Shown piece by piece: positions 40,790 to 49,914 of a stretch of DNA of 64,000 nucleotides (position 1 is the stretch's first letter; every line of letters starts with the position of its first letter). Made by a program: the position numbers and the translations under genes. The stretch comes from Gammaproteobacteria bacterium (GTDB lineage: Bacteria; Pseudomonadota; Gammaproteobacteria; Magnimaribacterales; AG-339-G14), in the NCBI GenBank assembly GCA_004213955.1, contig SGZL01000002.1:74982-138981 (forward strand). The letters are read 5' to 3'. The notes beneath the pieces are model-generated. The model worked only from the letters and a program-made list of their open reading frames with translations, was not told where the DNA came from and made no database searches.

Positions 40790-41502
40790 ATAAAATAGTT
40801 TTAATACCTTCCCGCCTTCAATCCGAAAGATTACCCGAAAAACCTCTTAAATTGATTGGCAGTAAAACAATGATTGAGATGGTTTATGAGGCTGCATCAA
40901 GATCAGTAGCAGATAAAGTAATAATAGCGACTGATTCTGAGTCCATATCCAATGAGGTTCAAAATTTTGGCGGTGAAGTTGTCATGACTAATTCAGATCA
41001 TTCAAATGGCACCGAAAGGATCTTCGAAGCTTCACAAAAAATGGGCTTATTTGATGAAGATATTGTCATCAACTTACAAGGAGATGAGCCATTTTCAGAT
41101 CCGAAAGATATGAATAATATTTTTGAGTTACTTCAAGAAGAAAACGTTGAAATGGTTTCAATGTTTACCGACCTAAAAAATAAGTCTGATCTTAAAAATC
41201 CTAATGTAGTAAAGGTTTCGATAAAAGATTCTGTCGCACAAGATTTTTTTAGAAATGAAACCAGCTTAGATAAAAAAACTTGGATTCATCTTGGAATCTA
41301 TGGTTTCAAGTTAAATACTTTAAAAAAAATAGTTAAGCTACCAAAATCAGAAAATGAAATTAATCGAAAGTTAGAACAGATGCGAGCGATGGATAACAAT
41401 ATACCGATTCATATGATTAGATCAGAAGCACTGGTTCATCTTGGAATTGATACTTACGAAGATTTAAAATTAGCTAACAAGCTTATTAAAAATGACAAAT
41501 AA
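40786..41502 (+). CDS. kdsB: 3-deoxy-manno-octulosonate cytidylyltransferase
   Basis: 238 aa; IPSRLQSERLPEKPL, NGTERIFEA, VINLQGDEPF, HLGIYGFK. Confidence 0.95.
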   Translation: MNKIVLIPSRLQSERLPEKPLKLIGSKTMIEMVYEAASRSVADKVIIATDSESISNEVQNFGGEVVMTNSDHSNGTERIFEASQKMGLFDEDIVINLQGDEPFSDPKDMNNIFELLQEENVEMVSMFTDLKNKSDLKNPNVVKVSIKDSVAQDFFRNETSLDKKTWIHLGIYGFKLNTLKKIVKLPKSENEINRKLEQMRAMDNNIPIHMIRSEALVHLGIDTYEDLKLANKLIKNDK

Positions 41503-42463
41503 AAGCTTAAAGAATTTTAATTCATTAAGATTCGAATATTCTTGTGAAAGTTTATATGAAGTAAAAAGCTATGAGGATTTGTATCAGATATCTAAGAAAA
41601 TAAGAAAATCAAAAAATAGATTCTGGATCTTGGGTGAGGGAACCAATGTTGTTATTCTCAATAATCTAGAAGGCATTGTTATTAAAAATAATTTTCTTGG
41701 GATAAACATAATGGGTAACTCTGTAGAATCAGCCTCTGGAGAAAATTGGGATAACTTAGTTAAAGTTTGTCTTGAGGCTAATCTATATGGATTTGAAAAT
41801 TTATCTGGAATACCAGGCAGTGTTGGCGGCAGCCCAATCCAAAATATAGGCGCTTATGGTGTCGAAGTATCGAGTTTTATCGATTATGTTGAAACTATGA
41901 ATTTAAATACTGGAAATCTAGAAGTATTTAATTTGCAAGAATGTAAATTTGGTTATAGAGAAAGTATTTTTAAGAAACTTCCTAATCATTTCATTACCAA
42001 AATTAAATTTTCTTTAAGTGAAGCTTTTAAACCAAACTTAGCTTATGAATCTATTCCAAAAGATATCGATATTAATTCTGGTGAAGAAGTAAGGAGCGTC
42101 ATATTAAAAATAAGAAATGATAGGTTAATAAATCCAGAGGAGGAACCTAATGTAGGAAGTTTTTTCAAAAACCCAGTCGTATCAAAGACTCACTTAGATA
42201 AATTATTATCGGATTATTCGGATTTAAAATTTTATGGCATTAAGGAAAATCAATACAAAATTTCTGCAGCTTGGCTCATAGAAAAAATTGGGATGAAAGG
42301 GCATGAGGATAAAGATTGTGGCGTTTCAAAAAAACACTCTTTAGTACTGGTTAATTCTTCTGAAAAATCTGAAAATATTATCAATTTATCAAATAAAATA
42401 AGAGATGAAATATTTAAAAGATTTGATATTAAATTAGAAAATGAACCTACACTAATTACTTAA
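41492..42463 (+). CDS. murB: UDP-N-acetylenolpyruvoylglucosamine reductase
   Basis: 323 aa; LGEGTNVVI, GLENLSGIPGSVGG-like FENLSGIPGSVGGSPIQNIGAYGVE, GSFFKNPVV. Confidence 0.95.
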   Translation: MTNKSLKNFNSLRFEYSCESLYEVKSYEDLYQISKKIRKSKNRFWILGEGTNVVILNNLEGIVIKNNFLGINIMGNSVESASGENWDNLVKVCLEANLYGFENLSGIPGSVGGSPIQNIGAYGVEVSSFIDYVETMNLNTGNLEVFNLQECKFGYRESIFKKLPNHFITKIKFSLSEAFKPNLAYESIPKDIDINSGEEVRSVILKIRNDRLINPEEEPNVGSFFKNPVVSKTHLDKLLSDYSDLKFYGIKENQYKISAAWLIEKIGMKGHEDKDCGVSKKHSLVLVNSSEKSENIINLSNKIRDEIFKRFDIKLENEPTLIT

Positions 42464-42465
42464 TT

Positions 42466-43023
42466 ATGGTCACAACCGTCAGTCTTTTTCAAAGTATTAT
42501 GGAAGCTCAAAAAAATAATGGAGGTCTTCCCCCCGTGGAAAAATGGAATCCTCCTTTGTGCGAAAATGTGAATATGAAAATCACCAGAGATGGCAAGTGG
42601 TACTTCATGAACTCTCTTATTTCAAGAGAAAAAATGGTTAATTTATTTAGTTCTGTCATCCGATTTGATGATGACGGTTTTTATTATTTAGTGACTCCTC
42701 ATGAAAAGATAAAGTTAGAAGTTGAAGATAAACCTTTTGTAATTACGACCTACAATAAAGAAACTGTTAAAGGTATTGAAACTTACTTGTTTAGAACAAA
42801 TGTTGGTGAAATAGTACCCTTAAGCAATCAACACCCTATGAGGATTGAAATTTCGGAAAAAAAAGAACCTTCTCCTTATGTGCTAATAAGAAAAAATCTT
42901 GAGGCCTTGCTGAGCAGGAATGTCTACTATCAACTAATTGAAGAAGCGGAAATGGATGATAAAAGAAAGGAACTTTATCTTTTAAGTTCTAATAAAAGAT
43001 TTAGTCTTGGATTTTTTGAGTAA
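42466..43023 (+). CDS. DUF1285-family protein
   Basis: 185 aa; LPPVEKWNPPLCENVNMKITRDGKWYFMNSLISREKMVNLFSSVIRFDDDGFYYLVTPHEKIKLEVEDKPF. Confidence 0.85.
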   Translation: MVTTVSLFQSIMEAQKNNGGLPPVEKWNPPLCENVNMKITRDGKWYFMNSLISREKMVNLFSSVIRFDDDGFYYLVTPHEKIKLEVEDKPFVITTYNKETVKGIETYLFRTNVGEIVPLSNQHPMRIEISEKKEPSPYVLIRKNLEALLSRNVYYQLIEEAEMDDKRKELYLLSSNKRFSLGFFE

Positions 43024-43055
43024 AGGCAATAAAATAAATTTTGTAGGAAAAAAAA

Positions 43056-43655
43056 ATGAAATTCATACTTATTATTTTAAGTTCTATTTTAAGCTTTAAC
43101 ATCTTGAGTGATGATCACAAACACGAGTTTCATGATCATTCATCGGCAGATTGGCAAATTAAAACTTATTCTTCTGCTGCGCCTTCATTTATAGGCGATT
43201 TTGCAACTGTCATAGGTGGAAATGGCGAAATTTTAAGAGAAGGTACTAATGGATGGATTTGCCAACATGGAAATCCTCGACCATTTCCTAAAATGGGCTG
43301 GAAATCAGCTCACGAGGCAATGCCGGTTTGTCACGACGATGAAGGTATGAAATGGATGATGGCATATGGTGAAGGAAAAAAACCAAATTTAACAAGAGAT
43401 TCTTATATGTGGATGCTTCATGGTGATGTTGGCGAAGACAATTTAGTTCCCGGAGTATTAAATAAAAAAGATTCGACTCCTGGAGAGTGGATTGAGTCTG
43501 GTCCGCATCTTATGCTAATGCCTAAGGACCCTAAGACTATAGAAAATTTTACAACCGATTTTAGAAAAGGCGAACCCTACGTTATGTTTCCTGGTACGGA
43601 TTATGCTCATCTAATGATACCTGTTGAAGGATATTACAAGTATCAAAACGATTAA
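43056..43655 (+). CDS. secreted hypothetical protein with His-rich N-terminus
   Basis: 199 aa; signal peptide MKFILIILSSILSFNILS then DDHKHEFHDHSSADWQ; two Cys; no named family recognised. Confidence 0.7.
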   Translation: MKFILIILSSILSFNILSDDHKHEFHDHSSADWQIKTYSSAAPSFIGDFATVIGGNGEILREGTNGWICQHGNPRPFPKMGWKSAHEAMPVCHDDEGMKWMMAYGEGKKPNLTRDSYMWMLHGDVGEDNLVPGVLNKKDSTPGEWIESGPHLMLMPKDPKTIENFTTDFRKGEPYVMFPGTDYAHLMIPVEGYYKYQND

Positions 43656-43669
43656 GTAGTTTTTTAAAA

Positions 43670-45322
43670 TTACATGTTGGGGTAGTTTGGACCACCCATT
43701 CCTTCGGGAGACACCCAAACGATGTTTTGGCTGGGATCCTTGATGTCACAAGTCTTGCAGTGAACGCAGTTTTGCGCATTAATTTGAAATTTGTTTTCAC
43801 CATCTTTTTCTACAACTTCGTATACTCCAGCAGGACAGTATCTTTGAGCGGGTTCATCGTATTCGGGAAGATTTACAGAAATAGGTATGGAAGAATCCTT
43901 AAGGGTTAAATGACATGGCTGATCTTCTTCGTGGTTAGTATTTGAAAGAAATACAGAAGATAATTTATCGAAACTAATCAATCCATCGGGTTTAGGATAT
44001 TCTATCTTTTCACAATCAGCAGCTTTTTTCATACAAGCATAGTCTGGGGTTTTATGTCTCCAAGTGTATGGAAATTTACCTCTAAATAAAAATTGTTCTG
44101 TTGCCATTATTACGCCACCAATTAAGGCTCCATATTTGTGGAGAAGAGCAGTCATGTTTCTCGACTTGTATAAATCATTCTCAATCCAAGAGGATTTAAG
44201 TTTTTCTTCAAAATCTATTAAATCTTCACCAATCTTATCTTGGCTGATAGCTTCAAATGCGCTCTCTGCGGCAAGCATCCCTGATTTCATGGCTGTATGT
44301 GTTCCTTTAATTTTCGTGAAAACCATCAACCCAGCATCACAACCAACTAAAATTCCTCCAGGAAAGGTCATTTTTGGTCTTGAATGGTAACCGCCTTTTG
44401 TTAGAGCTCTGGCTCCGTAAGCTACTCTAGTACCATTTTCTAGAAGTTTTTTAATGTCTTTATGATGCTTCCATTGCTGAAATTCATCAAAGGGACTTAT
44501 ATGAGGGTTGGAATAATCTAATGGCACAACAATACCTAAGTAAACCTGATTATTTTCTCCATGGTAACAATAGGATCCAGCGTTTGATTTACTTGGCCAG
44601 CCGAAAGAATGCATAACTGTTCCTTCAGAATGAACTTCTTTTGGTATATCCCAGACCTCTTTAAAACCTATTCCATAATGCTGTGGATCAGAGTTAGCAT
44701 CTAATGCGTATTTCGAAATTAATTTCTTTCCAAGATGGCCTCTGCATCCCTCAGCAAAAATTGTGTATTTCGCTCTTAATTCCATTGGAGGTTGGTAGGA
44801 AGGTTTTTTTTCACCTTCTTTAGAAACTCCCATTTCACCAGTTAAAATTCCTTTTACTGTATCGTTTTCGTAGATAACTTCAGCTGCAGTGAAACCCGGA
44901 AATATCTCGACTCCTAAGTTTTCAGCTTGAGTAGCTAACCAGCGACAGAAATTAGCCAAGCTCATTACATAATTTCCGTGATTATTAAAATTTGGAGCAA
45001 AGAATGACGCAAATGGTATGCCAAAAGACAATTTTTCAGATAAGAAAAACTTAACGATGTCTCTTTTTGCTGGAGAATTCAAAGGAGCATCTTTTTCTTT
45101 CCAATCAGGAATTAATTCATCAAGTGCGGTAGGTTCAAAGCAATTACCAGATAATATGTGAGCGCCTATTTCAGATCCTTTTTCGATCAAACAAACGCTT
45201 ATATCTGAGTTATTTTCAGCAGCTAGTTGTTTTAATTTGATGGCTGTAGAGAGACCAGATGGACCTCCTCCGACGATAACCACGTCGTACTCCATTGAAT
45301 CTACAGCAACTTCTTCACTCAT
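43670..45322 (-). CDS. electron transfer flavoprotein-ubiquinone oxidoreductase
   Basis: 550 aa; VVIVGGGPSGLSTAIKLKQLA, IEKGSEIGAHILSGNCFEPTALDELIPDW, C-terminal YCPAGVYE..NAQNCVHCKTCDIKDPSQNIVWVSPEGMGGPNYPNM. Confidence 0.97.
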   Translation of the reverse strand: MSEEVAVDSMEYDVVIVGGGPSGLSTAIKLKQLAAENNSDISVCLIEKGSEIGAHILSGNCFEPTALDELIPDWKEKDAPLNSPAKRDIVKFFLSEKLSFGIPFASFFAPNFNNHGNYVMSLANFCRWLATQAENLGVEIFPGFTAAEVIYENDTVKGILTGEMGVSKEGEKKPSYQPPMELRAKYTIFAEGCRGHLGKKLISKYALDANSDPQHYGIGFKEVWDIPKEVHSEGTVMHSFGWPSKSNAGSYCYHGENNQVYLGIVVPLDYSNPHISPFDEFQQWKHHKDIKKLLENGTRVAYGARALTKGGYHSRPKMTFPGGILVGCDAGLMVFTKIKGTHTAMKSGMLAAESAFEAISQDKIGEDLIDFEEKLKSSWIENDLYKSRNMTALLHKYGALIGGVIMATEQFLFRGKFPYTWRHKTPDYACMKKAADCEKIEYPKPDGLISFDKLSSVFLSNTNHEEDQPCHLTLKDSSIPISVNLPEYDEPAQRYCPAGVYEVVEKDGENKFQINAQNCVHCKTCDIKDPSQNIVWVSPEGMGGPNYPNM

Positions 45323-45431
45323 TTAAACCCTCAAACCATATAATTTTATATTCTAAAGCTTTGCCGATAAGCAGTATATCTTTTAGAATGGGGTTTTTTT
45401 GAAATAATTCAAATATAATATACTTATAAAT

Positions 45432-46184
45432 ATGAAGATTCTTATTCCAATTAAGCGAGTTGTCGATTACAACGTTAAAGTAAGACCAATGTCGGATGAA
45501 TCTGGGGTTGATCTAAATAACGTCAAAATGGCAATAAATCCCTTTTGCGAGATTGCTGTTGAAGAAGCTGTAAGATTGAAAGAAGCAGGGGCTGCCGAAG
45601 AAATTATTTCTGTAACTATAGGGACTTCCGCATCTCAAGAACAACTCAGAACTTCTTTAGCCTTAGGAGCGGATAGAGCAATTTTAGTTGAATCTGATAC
45701 AGAGCTTGAGCCATTAGGAATAGCAAAACTTTTAAAAGCAGTAGTAGAAAAGGAAAGCCCAGATTTGATAATTATGGGAAAACAAGCAATTGACGGAGAT
45801 AACAATCAAACCGGTCAGAAACTTGCTGCTTTATTAGGATATCCTCAGGCAACTTTTGCCTCAGATTTATCCATTGCCGATGGTAAAGCAGTGGTAACCA
45901 GAGAAGTTGATGGTGGTCTACAAACTGTTTCGGTAAATTTACCTGCAATTGTGACTACTGATTTAAGGCTTAATGAGCCAAGGTACGCATCACTACCAAA
46001 TATAATGAAAGCAAAATCTAAACCCCTTGATGTAATGCCTGCCTCAGATTTTGGCTTAGACATTGCCCCTAGAATATCTACATTGAAAGTATCTTTACCT
46101 CCGGAAAGAGAAGCTGGGGTGATAGTGGAAAGCGTAGATGAATTAATCGATAAACTTAAAAACGAAGCCAAGGTGATTTCATGA
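45432..46184 (+). CDS. etfB: electron transfer flavoprotein beta subunit
   Basis: 250 aa; [69 protein letters not shown]. Confidence 0.97.
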   Translation: MKILIPIKRVVDYNVKVRPMSDESGVDLNNVKMAINPFCEIAVEEAVRLKEAGAAEEIISVTIGTSASQEQLRTSLALGADRAILVESDTELEPLGIAKLLKAVVEKESPDLIIMGKQAIDGDNNQTGQKLAALLGYPQATFASDLSIADGKAVVTREVDGGLQTVSVNLPAIVTTDLRLNEPRYASLPNIMKAKSKPLDVMPASDFGLDIAPRISTLKVSLPPEREAGVIVESVDELIDKLKNEAKVIS

Positions 46185-47110
46185 CAGCACTAGTAATTTC
46201 AGAACACAATAATGACGAATTAAAACCAGTTACTCTAAACACTGTAACTGCAGCAAAACAACTCGATGAAGATGTACACGTTTTAGTTGCAGGAAAGGAT
46301 TGTGCAAGCGTAGCTGAAGCTTCAAGTAAAATAGAAGGCGTTACAAAAGTACTTTTAATAGATTCAGAAGAATATGAGCATTTTTTAGCAGAAAATATAG
46401 CAACATTGGTTGCAAAAATTGCTGCTGAGTACAATTTTATTTTGGCTCCAACAACAACTAGTGGCAAAAATTTTATGCCAAGAGTTGCTGCTCTTTTAGA
46501 TGTTAGTCAAATATCTGATATTTGCGCAGTCGAAAGTCCAGACACTTTTCAACGCCCGATTTATGCAGGAAATTGCATCGCAACAGTAAAGACAACAGAT
46601 GAAAAAAAAGTCATAACGGTTAGAACAACGGCATTTGATGCCACTTCCGCAGAGACTGGTTCAGCAGATATTGTCACCATGGAAGAAGTTCATGATTCTG
46701 GAATTTCTGAATTTATTAAAGAAGAAATAGCTCAATCTGACAGACCTGAACTAACTGCTGCCGATGTAATTATTTCTGGAGGAAGAGGAATGCAAAACGG
46801 CGAAAATTTTTCCTTGCTTGAAGGCATAGCAGATAAATTAGGTGCTGCAATCGGTGCCTCTAGAGCAGCTGTTGATTCTGGATTTGTTCCTAACGATTAT
46901 CAAGTTGGCCAAACAGGTAAAATTGTAGCTCCAAATTTATATATTGCTGTAGGTATTTCAGGCGCTATTCAACATTTGGCAGGAATGAAAGACAGTAAAG
47001 TAATTGTCGCTATTAATAAGGATGAAGATGCTCCTATTTTTCAAGTAGCTGATTATGGCTTGGTCGGCGATCTTTTTGATGTAGTTCCAGAATTAGAAGG
47101 TAAAATTTAA
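46181..47110 (+). CDS. etfA: electron transfer flavoprotein alpha subunit
   Basis: 309 aa; [80 protein letters not shown]. Confidence 0.97.
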   Translation: MTALVISEHNNDELKPVTLNTVTAAKQLDEDVHVLVAGKDCASVAEASSKIEGVTKVLLIDSEEYEHFLAENIATLVAKIAAEYNFILAPTTTSGKNFMPRVAALLDVSQISDICAVESPDTFQRPIYAGNCIATVKTTDEKKVITVRTTAFDATSAETGSADIVTMEEVHDSGISEFIKEEIAQSDRPELTAADVIISGGRGMQNGENFSLLEGIADKLGAAIGASRAAVDSGFVPNDYQVGQTGKIVAPNLYIAVGISGAIQHLAGMKDSKVIVAINKDEDAPIFQVADYGLVGDLFDVVPELEGKI

Positions 47111-47115
47111 TCCTC

Positions 47116-47700
47116 ATGGAAAATTTGAATATAACTGATTCAGCTCAGGAGTATTTATCTGAACTTCTTTCCAAACAAGAGGAACCAACTAATATAAAAA
47201 TTTTTGTTTCTGATCCTGGCACCCCCAAAGCTGAAACTTGTATTGTCTACTGCAAAGAAGGTGAGCAAGAAGCAGAAGATGTTTTGTTTGAGCTAGAAAA
47301 AATAAATGTGTTTCTTGAGAGCTTAAGCATTCCTTTTCTAGAGGATATCAAAGTTGATTACAATCCAGACAAGTTTGGCGGTCAACTAACCATTAGAGCT
47401 CCAAATGCCAAGATGCCAAGTCTTAGTGAAAATAGCAGTATTGAAGATAAAATTAATTATTTTTTGTACAGTGAAATAAATCCTTCTTTGGCTTCTCACG
47501 GAGGCGAAGTTCACTTAGTTGAAGTCCTTGAGAATACTAAAGCTATCCTTAAATTTGGTGGCGGTTGTCAAGGTTGCGGAATGGTTGACTTAACTTTGAG
47601 AGATGGCGTAGAAAAAACTTTAAAAAATAATATTCCAGAGCTTACCGAAATAATCGATTCTACTGATCACAGTCAAACAGAAAACGCTTACTACAAGTAA
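47116..47700 (+). CDS. nfuA: Fe-S cluster biogenesis protein NfuA
   Basis: 194 aa; A-type-like N-domain plus INPSLASHGGEVHLVEV...GGGCQGCGMVDLTLRDGVEKTLK (CxxC). Confidence 0.95.
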   Translation: MENLNITDSAQEYLSELLSKQEEPTNIKIFVSDPGTPKAETCIVYCKEGEQEAEDVLFELEKINVFLESLSIPFLEDIKVDYNPDKFGGQLTIRAPNAKMPSLSENSSIEDKINYFLYSEINPSLASHGGEVHLVEVLENTKAILKFGGGCQGCGMVDLTLRDGVEKTLKNNIPELTEIIDSTDHSQTENAYYK

Positions 47701-47744
47701 TTTCTTTCATCATAAAAGATTTTTCTAAATTATAATTATCTTTG

Positions 47745-49160
47745 ATGGCTCAAAAATCATACGTATTTAACGACACGGAAACCACTGGACTCAATACCTG
47801 GTTTTCTCAGATTATTCAAATTGGATCAGTTTTGACTGATAATGAATTCAACGTTGAAGAAGAGCTAAATTTAAATTCCAAAGTACTTCCGTGGGTTGTT
47901 CCTACAAAGGGCGCATATGAAACTCACAGGCAAATCAATAATCTTAATGAAGGAATGTCTCATTTTGACATGATGCATTTCTTAAAAAATAAATGGCTTG
48001 GATGGGGAAAAACAAAAGAGCTTGTCCACGTTACTTATAATGGAATGAAATTTGATGAAGAATTATTTCGAAGACAATTTTATTGGAATTTAATCGACCC
48101 TTATTTAACTACAAACGTCAATGGATCTTCACGTGTTGATCTGATGGTTATTATGTTTCTCATAGCAAATTTTTTTTCTGACAAAGTTAAAATACCGACC
48201 GATGATGAAGGCAATTTAAGATATAAACTTGAAATGGTTGCTGAAGCTAACGGTATTTCGTCTTTGAACGCTCACGATGCTGTAGTTGATTCTTATTTGA
48301 TGATTAATCTAGTCAGACTAATAAATGAGAAAATTCCTCAACTCTGGGAGTCAGCTGTAAGCACAGCGACAAAAAAGGATTTCATTGTAGCAATTAATAA
48401 AGAACCCTTTTCTATGTTTGCAGAGATTGTTAAAGGCCAAGCATTTAATTATCCGGTTTACCCATGTGCACAAAATTCAAAAAAACCAAACGAAGTTCTC
48501 CTGGTAGATCTCTATTTTGATCCTAAAGAGCTTTTTGAAATGTCTTATTCTGAGTTAAAGGGACAAATAGGGAAATCTGGAGCTTTTAAAAAAATAGCCA
48601 TCAATAAGACCCAGCCAATAGTCAACGTGAATCTTATTGATAATGCTGACAAGTTCTTAGACCTTTCTCAGGAAGTTTTAGCAGATCGTGCAAAAATGAT
48701 AAATAAAAATCAAGATTTTAAACAAAAATTATCTCAAATTTTAGAAGACGACGATAAAACTTGGCCAGAGAAAAATATAGTAGAACAAAAAATATATGAC
48801 GGTTTTAGTTCCAGTGCCGATAAATTATGGATGGAAAGATTTGAAATAAGCAACTGGGATGAAAAAGTAAAATTAATTGATGGTTTTGAAGATGAAAGAT
48901 ACAGAGAGTTGGCTGCAAGAATTATTTGCTATGAAAAACCAGAATTTGCTACTGAGGAAATGTTAGAAAATTACAACAATTTAGTAAGGTCAAGATTATT
49001 TTCCAAAGGTCCTTGGAACACTCCAGGTGAGACTTTAGATCAAGCTACACTTAAAGTAGAGACAGCCATCAGAGAGACGGAAGATTCAGAAAAAAAAGAG
49101 ATTTATGAGCAATTACTTAATCATTATAAGACTAAGACTGATCAATTTTCTCAGTCTTAA
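47745..49160 (+). CDS. sbcB: exodeoxyribonuclease I
   Basis: FNDTETTGLNTWFSQIIQIGSVLTD, HVTYNGMKFDEELFRRQFYWNLIDPYLT; ATG 47745 preferred over TTG 47742. Confidence 0.94.
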   Translation: MAQKSYVFNDTETTGLNTWFSQIIQIGSVLTDNEFNVEEELNLNSKVLPWVVPTKGAYETHRQINNLNEGMSHFDMMHFLKNKWLGWGKTKELVHVTYNGMKFDEELFRRQFYWNLIDPYLTTNVNGSSRVDLMVIMFLIANFFSDKVKIPTDDEGNLRYKLEMVAEANGISSLNAHDAVVDSYLMINLVRLINEKIPQLWESAVSTATKKDFIVAINKEPFSMFAEIVKGQAFNYPVYPCAQNSKKPNEVLLVDLYFDPKELFEMSYSELKGQIGKSGAFKKIAINKTQPIVNVNLIDNADKFLDLSQEVLADRAKMINKNQDFKQKLSQILEDDDKTWPEKNIVEQKIYDGFSSSADKLWMERFEISNWDEKVKLIDGFEDERYRELAARIICYEKPEFATEEMLENYNNLVRSRLFSKGPWNTPGETLDQATLKVETAIRETEDSEKKEIYEQLLNHYKTKTDQFSQS

Positions 49161-49905
49161 TGATTCTATAAATTATTCCAAATTTTGGATGGTCAATGTA
49201 GTGAAGTTCGCCAGATTTAAGCTTTCTTGACTGGCTAAGTTGATAATTTAGTTTCATAGAATCTTCTTTGCTTAAAATAATATATTCTTCAGGCGCTTCT
49301 TTTTTCAATAAAACTTTTAATTCTTGAGGTTCTGACCCTTCTACTTCTTCAGCAAGAAAAAAATTAAAGTCAGAATGCAGAAATCTTTTTTTGTAAATAT
49401 TTAAAGTTCCAAAAATTTTACTTCCTTTAAATTTTTCTGAGTCTACAAATATTGGTGTGGATGCATCTTTTTCTACTATTGGTTGAAACCAAGAGAAATG
49501 ACCTATGACACGATAATCTCGACTTTTTTTCAAAGATTCAACTTCTGAAATCAAAGAAAACTCTTCACCAATATCTATTTCAAAAAATTTTCTATTTTTA
49601 GGTTTGATAACTATTTCAGAATTAGTTTCGTTTTTAACAGCAATTTCTGGTGTTTTTATTTCAATAAAAAGTTCATTAAATTGATAATTCAAATCTAAGG
49701 AGGGCGGTTCAATAAACTCTGGATACTTCATTGAAGAAAGACTTAACAGACTTTCTTCAAATTCTACCTCAGGTATTTTAAATTTTTCTTTTGAATCAAG
49801 ATCAGGTAAAAATTTAAAAAGAATCATATCAATCCTATATGTCTCCTCCTGAGTAAAAAGAAGAGGGCTAACTAGTATTGAAAAAGTTAATATGATTAAT
49901 TTCAT
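49132..49905 (-). CDS. CsiV-family periplasmic protein
   Basis: 257 aa; signal peptide; YRIDMILFKF..., C-terminal RKLKSGELHYIDHPKFGIIYRIIK; upstream of mfd-side locus as in other gammaproteobacteria. Confidence 0.75.
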   Translation of the reverse strand: MKLIILTFSILVSPLLFTQEETYRIDMILFKFLPDLDSKEKFKIPEVEFEESLLSLSSMKYPEFIEPPSLDLNYQFNELFIEIKTPEIAVKNETNSEIVIKPKNRKFFEIDIGEEFSLISEVESLKKSRDYRVIGHFSWFQPIVEKDASTPIFVDSEKFKGSKIFGTLNIYKKRFLHSDFNFFLAEEVEGSEPQELKVLLKKEAPEEYIILSKEDSMKLNYQLSQSRKLKSGELHYIDHPKFGIIYRIIKTEKIDQS

Positions 49906-49914
49906 ATTTTTAAA

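Noticed and set aside
44064-44390. 108-aa plus-strand ORF
   Set aside because: Antisense to ETF-QO, no domain recognised.
46156-46467. 103-aa minus-strand ORF at the etfB/etfA junction
   Set aside because: Antisense to two confidently identified genes, low-complexity shadow sequence.
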